Shown here in pieces: positions 1-7,973 of a stretch of DNA of 64,000 nucleotides. The DNA is from Labrenzia sp. THAF82 (GTDB lineage: Bacteria > Pseudomonadota > Alphaproteobacteria > Rhizobiales > Stappiaceae). The DNA lies in the NCBI RefSeq assembly GCF_009363435.1, contig NZ_CP045354.1, forward strand, positions 6,228,501 through 6,292,500. The letters are read 5' to 3'. Position 1 is the first letter of the stretch, and every line of letters starts with the position of its first letter. The position numbers and the translations under genes were made by a program. The notes beneath the pieces were generated by a model that had not been told where the DNA came from, did not search any database, and was given only the letters and a program-made list of their open reading frames with translations.

Positions 1-481
1 GGGTCTCGCTGGTCGGAAGGCGCGCTTTCAAATGGGCATCGGCGGCAACCAGACCGTCGCCGGCTTCGCTGTGCGGTTTGCGGCAGGAACCGTGCAACAG
101 GGACTTGATCCTTTGGGGCACCATGAACCCGGGGCGACCGACGCCCGGATAGGTAAGATCGGGTGCCCAGATCGTGTGATCCTGCCAGCCGCTCTCCTGA
201 TCGTCTTCAAGTTCCAGGCTGATCCGATAGCTGATCCAGGTTTCAGCGGGGAGCGGTGCGTCAATCGGCACATCGATCAGGAGATAGTGCAGCCTTTCGC
301 CCGCACTAATGCAGGTTAGTTTTTCGGTGCCGGGCGTCAGAACAAATTCCATCACCTCTGAGGCTTCCGCCTGCAGCTCCAGTTTCACACGGGCGGGTGC
401 GCGCACGGCCAGCCAGATGGCCACGCTGTCTGGCGTCACCTTACGCAGGATCGGGCCTGCCAAAACTGCGGGAAGGCCCAT
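1..481 (-). CDS. PhoD-like metallophosphatase, N-terminal part (cut by window edge)
   Basis: The frame is open from an ATG at 481 to the left edge, giving about 160 residues. It begins MGLPAVLAGPILRKV and reads on through a beta-rich N-terminal domain to LLHGSCRKPH near residues 128-137. In PhoD-like phosphatases an Ig-like N-terminal domain precedes a 'GSCR' stretch that opens the metal-binding catalytic domain, so the catalytic part lies outside the window. Substrate is unknown; members range from secreted phosphodiesterases to cytoplasmic enzymes, and no signal peptide is visible here. The start lies one base after the stop of the DUF2252 gene, so the two are almost certainly co-transcribed. 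The family call rests on remembered N-terminal patterns and is moderately sure. Confidence 0.7.
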   Translation of the reverse strand, partial: MGLPAVLAGPILRKVTPDSVAIWLAVRAPARVKLELQAEASEVMEFVLTPGTEKLTCISAGERLHYLLIDVPIDAPLPAETWISYRISLELEDDQESGWQDHTIWAPDLTYPGVGRPGFMVPQRIKSLLHGSCRKPHSEAGDGLVAADAHLKARLPTSET

Positions 482-482
482 C

Positions 483-1832
483 TCAGGCTGCATGTGCGTC
501 TCCGTCTGCCCCTATCATTTTCAACAACAACGCATGATCGCGCCTGGTCTGGGCAGCGTAACGTCGTGCAATTGCAATCAGGTCTTTCCGTGTGGCTTTC
601 AGGGCCGACGCCATGGCCCGCTCAAAGCGCACCGAGCGACGATCACCACGAGAATGTGTTCGTGCAAGAGTGACACCACAAGCTTCTGCATAATCCTTGA
701 GCGCCTTCGCCGGTTTCCCGGTGCGCAACAGGTCCTCAGGATCCACTGTCAGTCTTGCGTGATGGCGCGAGCGCACAAGCCAGTGCAAACCGCTCCAAAC
801 GACCTCATCCAGCACAAGATCAGGACGGCGCATCATACGACGCTGACAGTCCACAGTCAGATGCGCCGGATTCATCCGGTTGACCGGTGAAAGGTCCGGA
901 AAATGATGGATGACTGCAGCTTCGCGTTGTTGCTTCACTTCAACGACATGGGTTTCCCTGAAAGTCTCGGCGTCAGGAGCTGCGTCCGGCCCAACCAGAA
1001 AGTAGTACCGTTCGACGCTGAGCGACCCGGTGCCCGCCCCGATGCGCCTTGCGACATCCAGCACGTCATCATCGAAATGCGGCCCGAACACCTGCCTCAG
1101 CTCGCCCGCAAGATCAGGGCTGACCTTGGCAAGTTTGTCGGAGGATGGATCGAAACGAAACCCGGCTGCTGTCCGCCTCGTCAGTTTGGCGACAGACGAC
1201 TTTTTCTTAAAATGTTTACCACCTGCAGACCTGGCTTGCGCCTTTTGGATATGCTTTCTCAGGAAGTGCCCGCTGGTAAAACGCTTCAATGCCTCGTCGC
1301 GCTTGTCAGTATCCTTCACGATCTGACCCAATGTCTTGCGATAGGACTTGAGGAAGCGTTTTGACGCTCCTTCGGCATCCTTCCGGGTCGGGTGAGTAGT
1401 GTTTTTGAATTTCTTCTCGTTGCGATACCGCCCGGCAACGAGACCTTCCAGAAAATCCGCAACCAAAAACAACGACACACAAAACCGCATCAGATCGAAA
1501 GCAGCGTGGCCCGCAGCAGCATCGTCATAATCGTTGGGTGCCCAGATCACCGTATCTCCGTAGCTGCCGTTTTCGGTAAGGAAGCCGAAATTCGCCAAAT
1601 GACAGTCGCCCACAATGCGTGTCAGCGGCACCTCGAGGAGTACGCTTGGCAGACTGAAGGTTCCAACGGAAAGATCGGCATAAAAGAGCTGAGAAGCACC
1701 GCGCAGAAACTGAAACGGTGACGCAGCCATTTTGACATGTTTTGCCAGCACAGGACGTGCATCCGGCGCAGCACCGTCAATGCGCTGAAGCTCCTGTGAA
1801 ATCAACAACTGGCGTTTTCTGCGCGCGTTCAT
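483..1832 (-). CDS. DUF2252 family protein
   Basis: Protein of 449 residues beginning MNARRKRQLL. The family signature is clear: RGASQLFYAD near residues 44-53, RIVGDCHLANFG near 72-83 and a DYDDA acidic motif near 101-105, resembling the nucleotide-binding and acidic motifs of phosphotransferase-like folds. The biochemical function of the family is not established. The same frame stays open upstream to 1982, but the extra 50 residues look unlike protein, and AAGG lies about six bases before the ATG at 1832, so I chose that start. It is followed at once by the PhoD-like gene, suggesting a two-gene unit with a shared phosphate-related role (inference). Confidence 0.85.
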   Translation of the reverse strand: MNARRKRQLLISQELQRIDGAAPDARPVLAKHVKMAASPFQFLRGASQLFYADLSVGTFSLPSVLLEVPLTRIVGDCHLANFGFLTENGSYGDTVIWAPNDYDDAAAGHAAFDLMRFCVSLFLVADFLEGLVAGRYRNEKKFKNTTHPTRKDAEGASKRFLKSYRKTLGQIVKDTDKRDEALKRFTSGHFLRKHIQKAQARSAGGKHFKKKSSVAKLTRRTAAGFRFDPSSDKLAKVSPDLAGELRQVFGPHFDDDVLDVARRIGAGTGSLSVERYYFLVGPDAAPDAETFRETHVVEVKQQREAAVIHHFPDLSPVNRMNPAHLTVDCQRRMMRRPDLVLDEVVWSGLHWLVRSRHHARLTVDPEDLLRTGKPAKALKDYAEACGVTLARTHSRGDRRSVRFERAMASALKATRKDLIAIARRYAAQTRRDHALLLKMIGADGDAHAA

Positions 1833-2159
1833 TCGATGCCTTAAGTGCGATGTGCAACCGGATGCCGACCCGGTTCTGAAAACCTCTCTGGCAATCTCAC
1901 ATATGTTTACAACATCGCGCTGGCAACCAGGCTGATACAATCGGCGACAAAGAGCCGTGTTGTGCGGTCCGAGCGGCGGCAAAGAATATCAGAAGCAGGC
2001 AACGGTACCGGCATCGCCCAGCAAGGCCCTCAAGCCTCCGCTCAGAATAGATATTCCGAGTTCGCCTGCTTTGCGACAACACCGATCAAGCAGCAAAGGC
2101 AAATGCGAAACTGCCAGTGATTGCATTTGGGATATTCATGAAAGGGAGTTGTGAAGGAA
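1833..2159. other. Intergenic, no gene seen
   Basis: About 330 bases between the DUF2252 start and the tRNA. Short frames on both strands lack recognisable protein character or good ribosome sites. It should hold the promoter of the DUF2252/PhoD-like pair, but I see no convincing box or repeat. Confidence 0.5.
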
Positions 2160-2235
2160 TGGTGGAGCCAAGGGGAATCGAACCCCTGACCTCTTCGCTG
2201 CCAGCGAAGCGCTCTCCCAGCTGAGCTATGGCCCC
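2160..2235 (-). tRNA. tRNA-Ala (anticodon GGC)
   Basis: The minus strand folds as a complete 76-base cloverleaf. The acceptor GGGGCCA pairs with TGGCTCC (one G-T pair), the anticodon stem CTTCG/CGAAG encloses loop CTGGCAG with anticodon GGC, and the T-arm contains GGTTCGATTCC. The 3' CCA is encoded in the DNA. It reads GCC and GCU alanine codons. It stands alone, with no rRNA nearby. Confidence 0.97.
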
Positions 2236-2386
2236 ATGTTCCATGTGCGTCCGGGTTGGGATCCCGGCGCTGATGGGGGCGGAACATAGTCACACCGCCC
2301 CACAAGATCAAGCAGAAAATCGCCGTTCAGTCTTCGGCTTGTAGAGATTTGCACACACAAGCCGAAATCTTTTTTAAGTCAACCAG

Positions 2387-2785
2387 TTACCGGTCGGTAT
2401 CTTCGTCAATCTCGACGCGGATACCCGGTACGGCTTCGTCGTCTTCATCTTCATCGTCGATGAAAACATCGTCGCTGCTATCGTCGTCGTCTTCCTCAAG
2501 ATCCACGTCGGTATCGTCGATATCCGGCACATCGTCGCCGTCAGAACCTTCCGCTTCCGCATCCGCTTCTTCCAGGGTCACGATTTCCGGTGCGGCGGTG
2601 TCTTCCTCTTCTTCATCGTCTTCCGGTTTTTCCTCAACCTTGGCCGCCTTGGCCGCACGAGAGGTCATCACCGCTTCGAAAACGGTACCGCATTTCGGGC
2701 ACGTAACCGGTTCCCGATTGAGATCGTAGTATTTTGCGCCGCAGCTCGGGCACAGTCGCTTTGTGCCAAGTTCAGGTTTTGCCAC
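2387..2785 (-). CDS. TIGR02300-type zinc-ribbon protein with acidic tail
   Basis: Protein of 132 residues starting at a GTG (MAKPELGTKRLCPSCG), with GAAGGGT upstream as ribosome site. The first 35 residues carry two CxxC pairs (CPSCGAKYYD and CPKCGTVF), the hallmark of a zinc ribbon. From about residue 50 to the end the protein is dominated by Asp and Glu, with runs such as EDDEEEED and EEDDDDSSDD, and is predicted disordered. Proteins of this make-up are conserved in alphaproteobacteria next to aroA and have no established function; nucleic-acid or protein binding is a guess from the ribbon. It is divergent from aroA across 314 bases. Confidence 0.9.
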   Translation of the reverse strand: MAKPELGTKRLCPSCGAKYYDLNREPVTCPKCGTVFEAVMTSRAAKAAKVEEKPEDDEEEEDTAAPEIVTLEEADAEAEGSDGDDVPDIDDTDVDLEEDDDDSSDDVFIDDEDEDDEAVPGIRVEIDEDTDR

Positions 2786-3099
2786 TGTGCTTACCCTTCG
2801 TTTTATCTAGCCGACTTGAATTGGTGGGCAGCCCCATAGCTGCAAGCCGTTTCGCTGTCAAAGGCAAATCGATAGAAAAATGTTCGTTGACCCATTGTTC
2901 TGCATGTTGTCGGAAAAATTTCAAGCGTCAGCCCGGTTTTCCCCACTCGCTTTTTTGTCATACACAACTGCCTGGCAACAGTGATCCGGCGCACAGAATG
3001 CCGTTAGCTGAGAATTGCATGGGAAAAGATGACGAAGCCGCATTCGCGTGATAGGACGTGGCACCTTTTGACAACCGATCCAATCCGCGGACATTCAAA

Positions 3100-4455
3100 A
3101 TGTCACATAACAACGCGCCTGCGCCCCTCACCACCAGCTCAGGCAGCCCCCTGACCGGCACTATCCGGGTGCCGGGCGACAAATCCATCTCGCACAGATC
3201 GCTGATGTTCGGAGCGCTTGCTGTCGGCCGGACGACGGTGACAGGACTTCTGGAATCAGAAGATGTTCTGGCAACCGCCGACGCCATGCGCGCCGTTGGC
3301 GCGACAATCGAAAAACATGACGATGGCCGTTTCACGGTCGACGGCATCGGCCTTGGCAGTCTGCTTGAGCCGGAAAGCGTTATCGACTTCGGGAATGCAG
3401 GCACGGGCGTCCGCCTGACCATGGGCATCTTTGGCAGTCACAATATCGCCGCCACCTTTGTCGGTGATGCATCCTTGTCGAAGCGACCGATGGGCCGCGT
3501 TCTCAATCCGTTGCGCGACATGGGCACACGTGTGATTGCCCGCGATGGCGACCGTTTGCCGGCGTCGATCCGGGGTGCAGAGCTGGCGATGCCAATCACC
3601 TATCGTGTACCGATGCCATCCGCCCAGGTGAAATCCGCCGTCTTGCTGGCCGGGCTTAATGCGCCGGGTGAGACAACGGTTATCGAACCGATCGCAACGC
3701 GCGATCACACGGAAAAGATGCTGAAGGGTTTCGGCGCCCAGATCAGCGTTTCACTGAATGACGACGGTGAACGGGTGATCAAGCTTCAGGGACAGCCTGA
3801 GTTGAAGCCCCAGGACATTGACGTGCCAGGTGATCCGTCTTCTGCGGGCTTCCCGCTTGTTGCTGCCCTGATTGTCCCGGGCTCTGACGTCACCATTGAG
3901 AACGTTCTTTTGAACGAACATCGCACCGGTCTGATCACAACGCTGATCGAGATGGGTGGTGATATCGAGATCGTCAACAAGCGCGAAACCGGAGGCGAAG
4001 AAGTCGGGGACCTTCGCGTGAAGTCCAGCTCGCTGAAGGGCATCACCGTGCCCGCTGACCGGGCACCCTCAATGATCGACGAATATCCTGTTCTTGCGAT
4101 TGCCGCGGCTTTTGCCGAAGGCGATACATTCATGCCCGGGCTGGAAGAATTGCGGGTCAAGGAGTCCGATCGGCTGGCGGCTGTTGCGCGCGGGCTGGAA
4201 GCCAATGGCATCCCCTGCATCGAAACGGAAGACACGCTGACTGTCACGGGTGGTGCCAATGCGATAGGCGGCGGCACAGTCACGACGCATCTGGACCATC
4301 GCATTGCCATGGCATTCCTGGTTCTCGGCATGGCGGCGCACAAACCGGTAACTGTCGACGACGGTGCCGTGATCGCGACCAGCTTTCCCACTTTCACGAC
4401 CTTGTTCGAAGATTTGGGCGCTTCGCTGTCCGATAATGCCAGCGAGGCCGCATGA
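3100..4455 (+). CDS. aroA: 3-phosphoshikimate 1-carboxyvinyltransferase (EPSP synthase)
   Basis: Joins shikimate-3-phosphate and PEP to form EPSP in the cytoplasmic shikimate pathway. The 451-residue protein has GDKSISHR (26-33), RPMGRVLNPL, PSAQVKSA and the C-terminal DHRIAM motif, and follows the Agrobacterium CP4 (class II) enzyme closely along its length. The PEP/glyphosate-site motif reads NAGTG with Gly near residue 101, where CP4 has Ala. I start at ATG 3100 (MSHNNAPAPL) because relatives begin there. A GTG at 3058 preceded by AGGA is a possible alternative that would add 14 residues. It overlaps cmk by four bases (ATGA), so the two are translationally coupled. Confidence 0.96.
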   Translation: MSHNNAPAPLTTSSGSPLTGTIRVPGDKSISHRSLMFGALAVGRTTVTGLLESEDVLATADAMRAVGATIEKHDDGRFTVDGIGLGSLLEPESVIDFGNAGTGVRLTMGIFGSHNIAATFVGDASLSKRPMGRVLNPLRDMGTRVIARDGDRLPASIRGAELAMPITYRVPMPSAQVKSAVLLAGLNAPGETTVIEPIATRDHTEKMLKGFGAQISVSLNDDGERVIKLQGQPELKPQDIDVPGDPSSAGFPLVAALIVPGSDVTIENVLLNEHRTGLITTLIEMGGDIEIVNKRETGGEEVGDLRVKSSSLKGITVPADRAPSMIDEYPVLAIAAAFAEGDTFMPGLEELRVKESDRLAAVARGLEANGIPCIETEDTLTVTGGANAIGGGTVTTHLDHRIAMAFLVLGMAAHKPVTVDDGAVIATSFPTFTTLFEDLGASLSDNASEAA

Positions 4456-5078
4456 TCATCGCTATCGACGGGCCGGCAGCGTCCGGCAAGGGCACTCTTT
4501 CCCGGAGGCTTGCAGATCACCTCGGCCTGAGACACCTGGATACCGGCCTGACCTATCGGGCTGTTGCAGCCGCCCTGCTGGCCAAGGGCCTGCCACTTGG
4601 TGATGAAGCAATTGCAATCGAGATCGCCCAAAATCTGGATCTTGCGCAAATGGACAAGAGCGTCCTCTCGGCGCATGAAATCGGTGAAGCTGCATCTCGC
4701 ATAGCTGTTTTGGGTGGGCTGCGCGAAGAACTCGTCAATCTGCAGCGCCGCTTTGCCGAAACGCCTCCAGGCGCCGTTCTCGACGGGCGCGACATCGGCA
4801 CGGTCGTTTGCCCCAATGCGTCGGTGAAGCTCTTTGTGACTGCCTCGGCAGAAGCGCGCGCACGCCGACGCACCGACGAAATGATTTCCAAAGGCCAGGA
4901 CGCCAATTACGCCTCCGTTCTGGACGATTTGAAGCGCCGCGACGAACGTGACAGCCAAAGAACTGTCGCGCCAATGAAACAAGCGGACGATGCGGTCTTG
5001 CTTGATACGACAGAAATGGATATAGAGACCGCGTTCCAGGCAGCTGTGGATATCGTGTCCCGGGCCAAGGATTGCTAG
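4452..5078 (+). CDS. cmk: Cytidylate kinase
   Basis: Phosphorylates CMP and dCMP to the diphosphates using ATP. The 208-residue protein opens with the P-loop GPAASGKGT (residues 6-14), followed by HLDTGLTYRA for substrate binding, the DGRDIGTVV motif near 113-121, and a lid region with RRTDE and RDERDSQR. Length matches the (d)CMP kinase family. Its ATG overlaps the aroA stop, and rpsA follows after 276 bases, the widespread aroA-cmk-rpsA arrangement. Confidence 0.97.
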   Translation: MIIAIDGPAASGKGTLSRRLADHLGLRHLDTGLTYRAVAAALLAKGLPLGDEAIAIEIAQNLDLAQMDKSVLSAHEIGEAASRIAVLGGLREELVNLQRRFAETPPGAVLDGRDIGTVVCPNASVKLFVTASAEARARRRTDEMISKGQDANYASVLDDLKRRDERDSQRTVAPMKQADDAVLLDTTEMDIETAFQAAVDIVSRAKDC

Positions 5079-5354
5079 ATAGCAATGTGGGGTTCACCTT
5101 TGGTGCGCCCCTGTTCGTGCATCCGGAACGGACAGGCTGAAAGGCCAAAGGTTCTTTAATAGAACACCTAAGAGACTTCGGCAGGACGCAGCCAAAACCG
5201 CGCCCTGTGACGAAACCGGATTTTCCGGCTCCCGCCCCGCCGGCCCGCTTCTTGTAAGCGGAAGGATCAGCGAGAACGCGATCCCGGGAGAAGGCCAATC
5301 CGGAACGCAACACCAACCCGCCGGCGGTGCGCCAACTGGCGCCAGGAGAAAGAC
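5079..5354 (+). promoter_or_regulatory. Long leader upstream of rpsA
   Basis: 276 bases without a credible reading frame. Two small hairpins are directly visible: CCGGA/TCCGG at 5216-5228 and CCGCTT/AAGCGG at 5245-5261. The strong ribosome site AGGAGAA lies just before the TTG start. A length and structure like this fit autogenous control by S1, which is known in enterobacteria, but I see no named leader family here; the regulatory role is inference. Confidence 0.4.
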
Positions 5355-7052
5355 TTGACTGATTTTAATCCCTCCACTGAGGATTTTGCGGCTCTTCTCG
5401 AAGAGTCCTTCGTCCAGAACGACCTTTACGAAGGTGCTGTTGTTAAAGGCACCGTCGTTGCCATCGAAAAAGACCTGGCCGTCATCGACGTCGGCCTGAA
5501 AGTTGAAGGCCGTGTGCCGCTGAAGGAATTCGGCGCCAAGGGCCGCGACGGCGAAATGGGCGTCGGGACCGAAGTTGAAGTTTACCTGGAGCGTGTCGAA
5601 AACGCTCTTGGCGAAGCCGTTCTGTCGCGCGAAAAAGCCCGCCGCGAAGAAAGCTGGGTTCGCCTCGAAGTCGCCTTCGAAGCCAACGAAAAAGTCAACG
5701 GCCAGATCTTCAACCAGGTCAAAGGCGGTTTCACCGTCGATCTGGATGGCGCTGTTGCCTTCCTGCCGCGTTCCCAGGTGGACATCCGCCCGGTTCGCGA
5801 CGTGACCCCGCTGATGCACACGCCTCAGCCGTTCCAGATCCTGAAAATGGACAAGCGTCGCGGCAACATCGTCGTATCACGCCGTGTCGTTCTGGAAGAA
5901 ACCCGTGCGGAGCAGCGCTCCGAACTGGTCCAGAGCCTGGAAGAAGGTCATACCGTGGAAGGGGTGGTCAAGAACATCACCGATTACGGTGCATTCGTCG
6001 ACCTCGGCGGCATCGATGGCCTGCTGCACGTCACCGACATCGCGTGGCGCCGCATCAACCATCCGTCGGAAGTTCTCACCATCGGCCAGACCGTCAAGGT
6101 GCAGATCATCCGCGTCAACCAGGAAACGCACCGCATCAGCCTCGGCATGAAGCAGCTTGAAACCGATCCGTGGGATGGCATTGAAGCCAAATACCCGATC
6201 GAAGCCAAGTTCACCGGCCGCGTGACCAACATCACCGACTATGGTGCATTCGTGGAACTGGAGCCGGGCATCGAAGGCCTGATCCACGTTTCCGAAATGT
6301 CCTGGACCAAGAAGAACGTCCATCCGGGCAAGATCGTTTCCACTTCTCAGGAAGTCGAAGTGATGATCCTGGAAGTCGATCCGGTCAAGCGCCGCATCTC
6401 GCTCGGTCTCAAGCAGACCCTGCAGAACCCGTGGGATGCGTTTGCTGAACAGTTCCCGGTCGGCACGAATGTCGAAGGCGAAGTCAAGAACAAGACTGAA
6501 TTCGGTCTGTTCATCGGCCTCGACGGCGACGTGGACGGCATGGTGCACCTGTCCGATCTCGACTGGAACCGTCCGGGCGAGCAGGTCATCGAAGAGTACA
6601 AGAAGGGCGACATGGTCAAGGCCGTCGTTCTGGATGTTGACGTTGAGAAAGAGCGTATCTCTCTCGGCATCAAGCAGCTCACCGGTGACCCGATGGAATC
6701 TGGTGCCGCCGGCGAGATCCGCAAGAACTCTGTCGTCACTTGTGAAGTCATCGAAATCAAAGACGGTGGCCTGGAAGTCAAGATCGCTGACAGCGACCTG
6801 ACAGCCTTCGTACGTCGCGCTGATCTCAGCCGTGACCGCGAAGACCAGCGTCCGGAGAAATTCTCTGTCGGCGACAAGTTCGATGCACGCATCACGCAGT
6901 TCGACAAGAAGACCCGCAAGGTTGCAGCGTCGATCAAAGCGCTGGAAATCGCGGAAGAGAAAGAAGCTGTTGCTCAGTACGGTTCGTCCGACAGCGGCGC
7001 TTCTCTCGGCGATATCCTGGGTGCTGCTCTGAAGCAGCAAACAGACGACTAA
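5355..7052 (+). CDS. rpsA: 30S ribosomal protein S1
   Basis: Binds mRNA on the 30S subunit and helps translation of structured messages. The 565 residues hold six S1 RNA-binding repeats, at roughly 26-92, 110-175, 196-264, 281-351, 368-438 and 455-525. The third and fourth repeats share the phrase ITDYGAFV and are the most alike. Length is close to E. coli S1 (557). The start codon is TTG, supported by AGGAGAA seven bases upstream; no nearby ATG or GTG gives the conserved MTDFNPSTEDF opening. A strong hairpin terminator follows 31 bases after the stop. Confidence 0.98.
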   Translation: MTDFNPSTEDFAALLEESFVQNDLYEGAVVKGTVVAIEKDLAVIDVGLKVEGRVPLKEFGAKGRDGEMGVGTEVEVYLERVENALGEAVLSREKARREESWVRLEVAFEANEKVNGQIFNQVKGGFTVDLDGAVAFLPRSQVDIRPVRDVTPLMHTPQPFQILKMDKRRGNIVVSRRVVLEETRAEQRSELVQSLEEGHTVEGVVKNITDYGAFVDLGGIDGLLHVTDIAWRRINHPSEVLTIGQTVKVQIIRVNQETHRISLGMKQLETDPWDGIEAKYPIEAKFTGRVTNITDYGAFVELEPGIEGLIHVSEMSWTKKNVHPGKIVSTSQEVEVMILEVDPVKRRISLGLKQTLQNPWDAFAEQFPVGTNVEGEVKNKTEFGLFIGLDGDVDGMVHLSDLDWNRPGEQVIEEYKKGDMVKAVVLDVDVEKERISLGIKQLTGDPMESGAAGEIRKNSVVTCEVIEIKDGGLEVKIADSDLTAFVRRADLSRDREDQRPEKFSVGDKFDARITQFDKKTRKVAASIKALEIAEEKEAVAQYGSSDSGASLGDILGAALKQQTDD

Positions 7053-7083
7053 GCCTTCCGGTCTCTTTCAAGACCAGAAACGG

Positions 7084-7112
7084 AAAAGCCCGGCAGCGAT
7101 GCCGGGCTTTTT
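7084..7112 (+). terminator. Rho-independent terminator of rpsA
   Basis: The stem AGCCCGGCA / TGCCGGGCT with a GCGA loop is followed directly by a T run. Confidence 0.93.
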
Positions 7113-7465
7113 GCTTTGATTGGCAGTTCGCCGCACGCGACAGCGCCGGCTTCCCGGAGATCAAGAGGTCGCTGTTTCGGTTTGAGAAGGGTACGACCTT
7201 CCACAATCGAGAGGCTGGCGTTGTTGGTGATCTTCCAAGACAGCTTGCTGCGCAATGTCATGTGTGGTTGCGAAATACGGGAAATCAAACTGAAAGACGC
7301 CGGCAATATCGTTTGGGAGGCCTCAACACATATCCCGGCTTTTGCTGTGGTATCTGCCGCCCTTTACATTTGATAGCTGTGCTTTAGGCTGCGTTCTACG
7401 ACGAGCACCCGCCGACAAGCTGCGGCCTCAAAACTCACCCCTCAGACAGAATTGCGAAACGCATC
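7113..7465. other. Intergenic, no gene seen
   Basis: About 350 bases between the rpsA terminator and the FKBP gene. Frames of up to 85 codons exist on both strands, but none has a ribosome site or protein-like composition. The right end must hold the FKBP promoter; no box is clear enough to mark. Confidence 0.5.
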
Positions 7466-7894
7466 ATGACCGAAGCCAAAAGCGGCGACACGGTTCGTCT
7501 TCACTACAAGGGCACACTTGACGACGGTTCCGTGTTCGACAGCTCCGAAGGCAGAGAGCCCTTGGAATTTACGGTCGGCTCCGGCCAGATCATTCCGGGT
7601 CTCGACCGCGCGATACCGGGCATGAAAGTGGGGGACGAAAAGACCGTCAATATTGCAGCTGCAGATGCATACGGCCCGGTCAATCCAGATGCCCGGCAGG
7701 CTGTGCCGCGTTCGAACATTCCTGAAAATGTGCCGTTGGAAGTCGGTCTCCAGCTACAGGCGCAGACCGAGAACGGGCAGATGATGACAGTAACCGTAGT
7801 GGAGGTTGGCGAAGCTGAAGTGATCCTGGATGCCAATCATCCCCTGGCAGGAAAAGACCTAACCTTCGAAATCGAGATCACCGGCATCAATTAG
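7466..7894 (+). CDS. FKBP-type peptidyl-prolyl isomerase (SlyD-like)
   Basis: Catalyses cis-trans isomerisation of Xaa-Pro bonds and probably acts as a chaperone. The 142-residue protein has the FKBP core (VRLHYKGTLDDGSVFDSS, GSGQIIPGLDRAIPGM) and the insert-in-flap domain of SlyD-type proteins (DAYGPVNPDA onward, residues about 68-125). The histidine-rich metal-binding tail of E. coli SlyD is absent. There is no signal peptide, so it is cytoplasmic. It appears monocistronic, with a terminator right after the stop. Confidence 0.92.
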   Translation: MTEAKSGDTVRLHYKGTLDDGSVFDSSEGREPLEFTVGSGQIIPGLDRAIPGMKVGDEKTVNIAAADAYGPVNPDARQAVPRSNIPENVPLEVGLQLQAQTENGQMMTVTVVEVGEAEVILDANHPLAGKDLTFEIEITGIN

Positions 7895-7920
7895 GTCTGA
7901 CCCATTCAGGCCCGAAGCTC

Positions 7921-7948
7921 AAAAGCCCGCTTGATCGCGGGCTTTTTT
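7921..7948 (+). terminator. Rho-independent terminator of the FKBP gene
   Basis: The stem AGCCCGC / GCGGGCT with a six-base loop is followed by six T. It may also help end transcription of the convergent MFS gene, because A bases precede the stem on the plus strand. Confidence 0.92.
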
Positions 7949-7973
7949 CATTGTGGGAAGTCAATCGTTCATC

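Noticed and set aside
2349..2729. Serine-rich 126-codon frame on the plus strand
   Set aside because: It is the antisense of the Asp/Glu codon runs of the zinc-ribbon protein (GAC/GAA read as serine codons), not a real low-complexity protein.
3786..4982. 398-codon open frame on the minus strand opposite aroA/cmk
   Set aside because: Spans two well-supported genes in antisense, with no motif or ribosome site.
5877..7040. 387-codon open frame on the minus strand opposite rpsA
   Set aside because: An antisense shadow of the repeated S1 domains; the internal repeats of the frame mirror those of rpsA.
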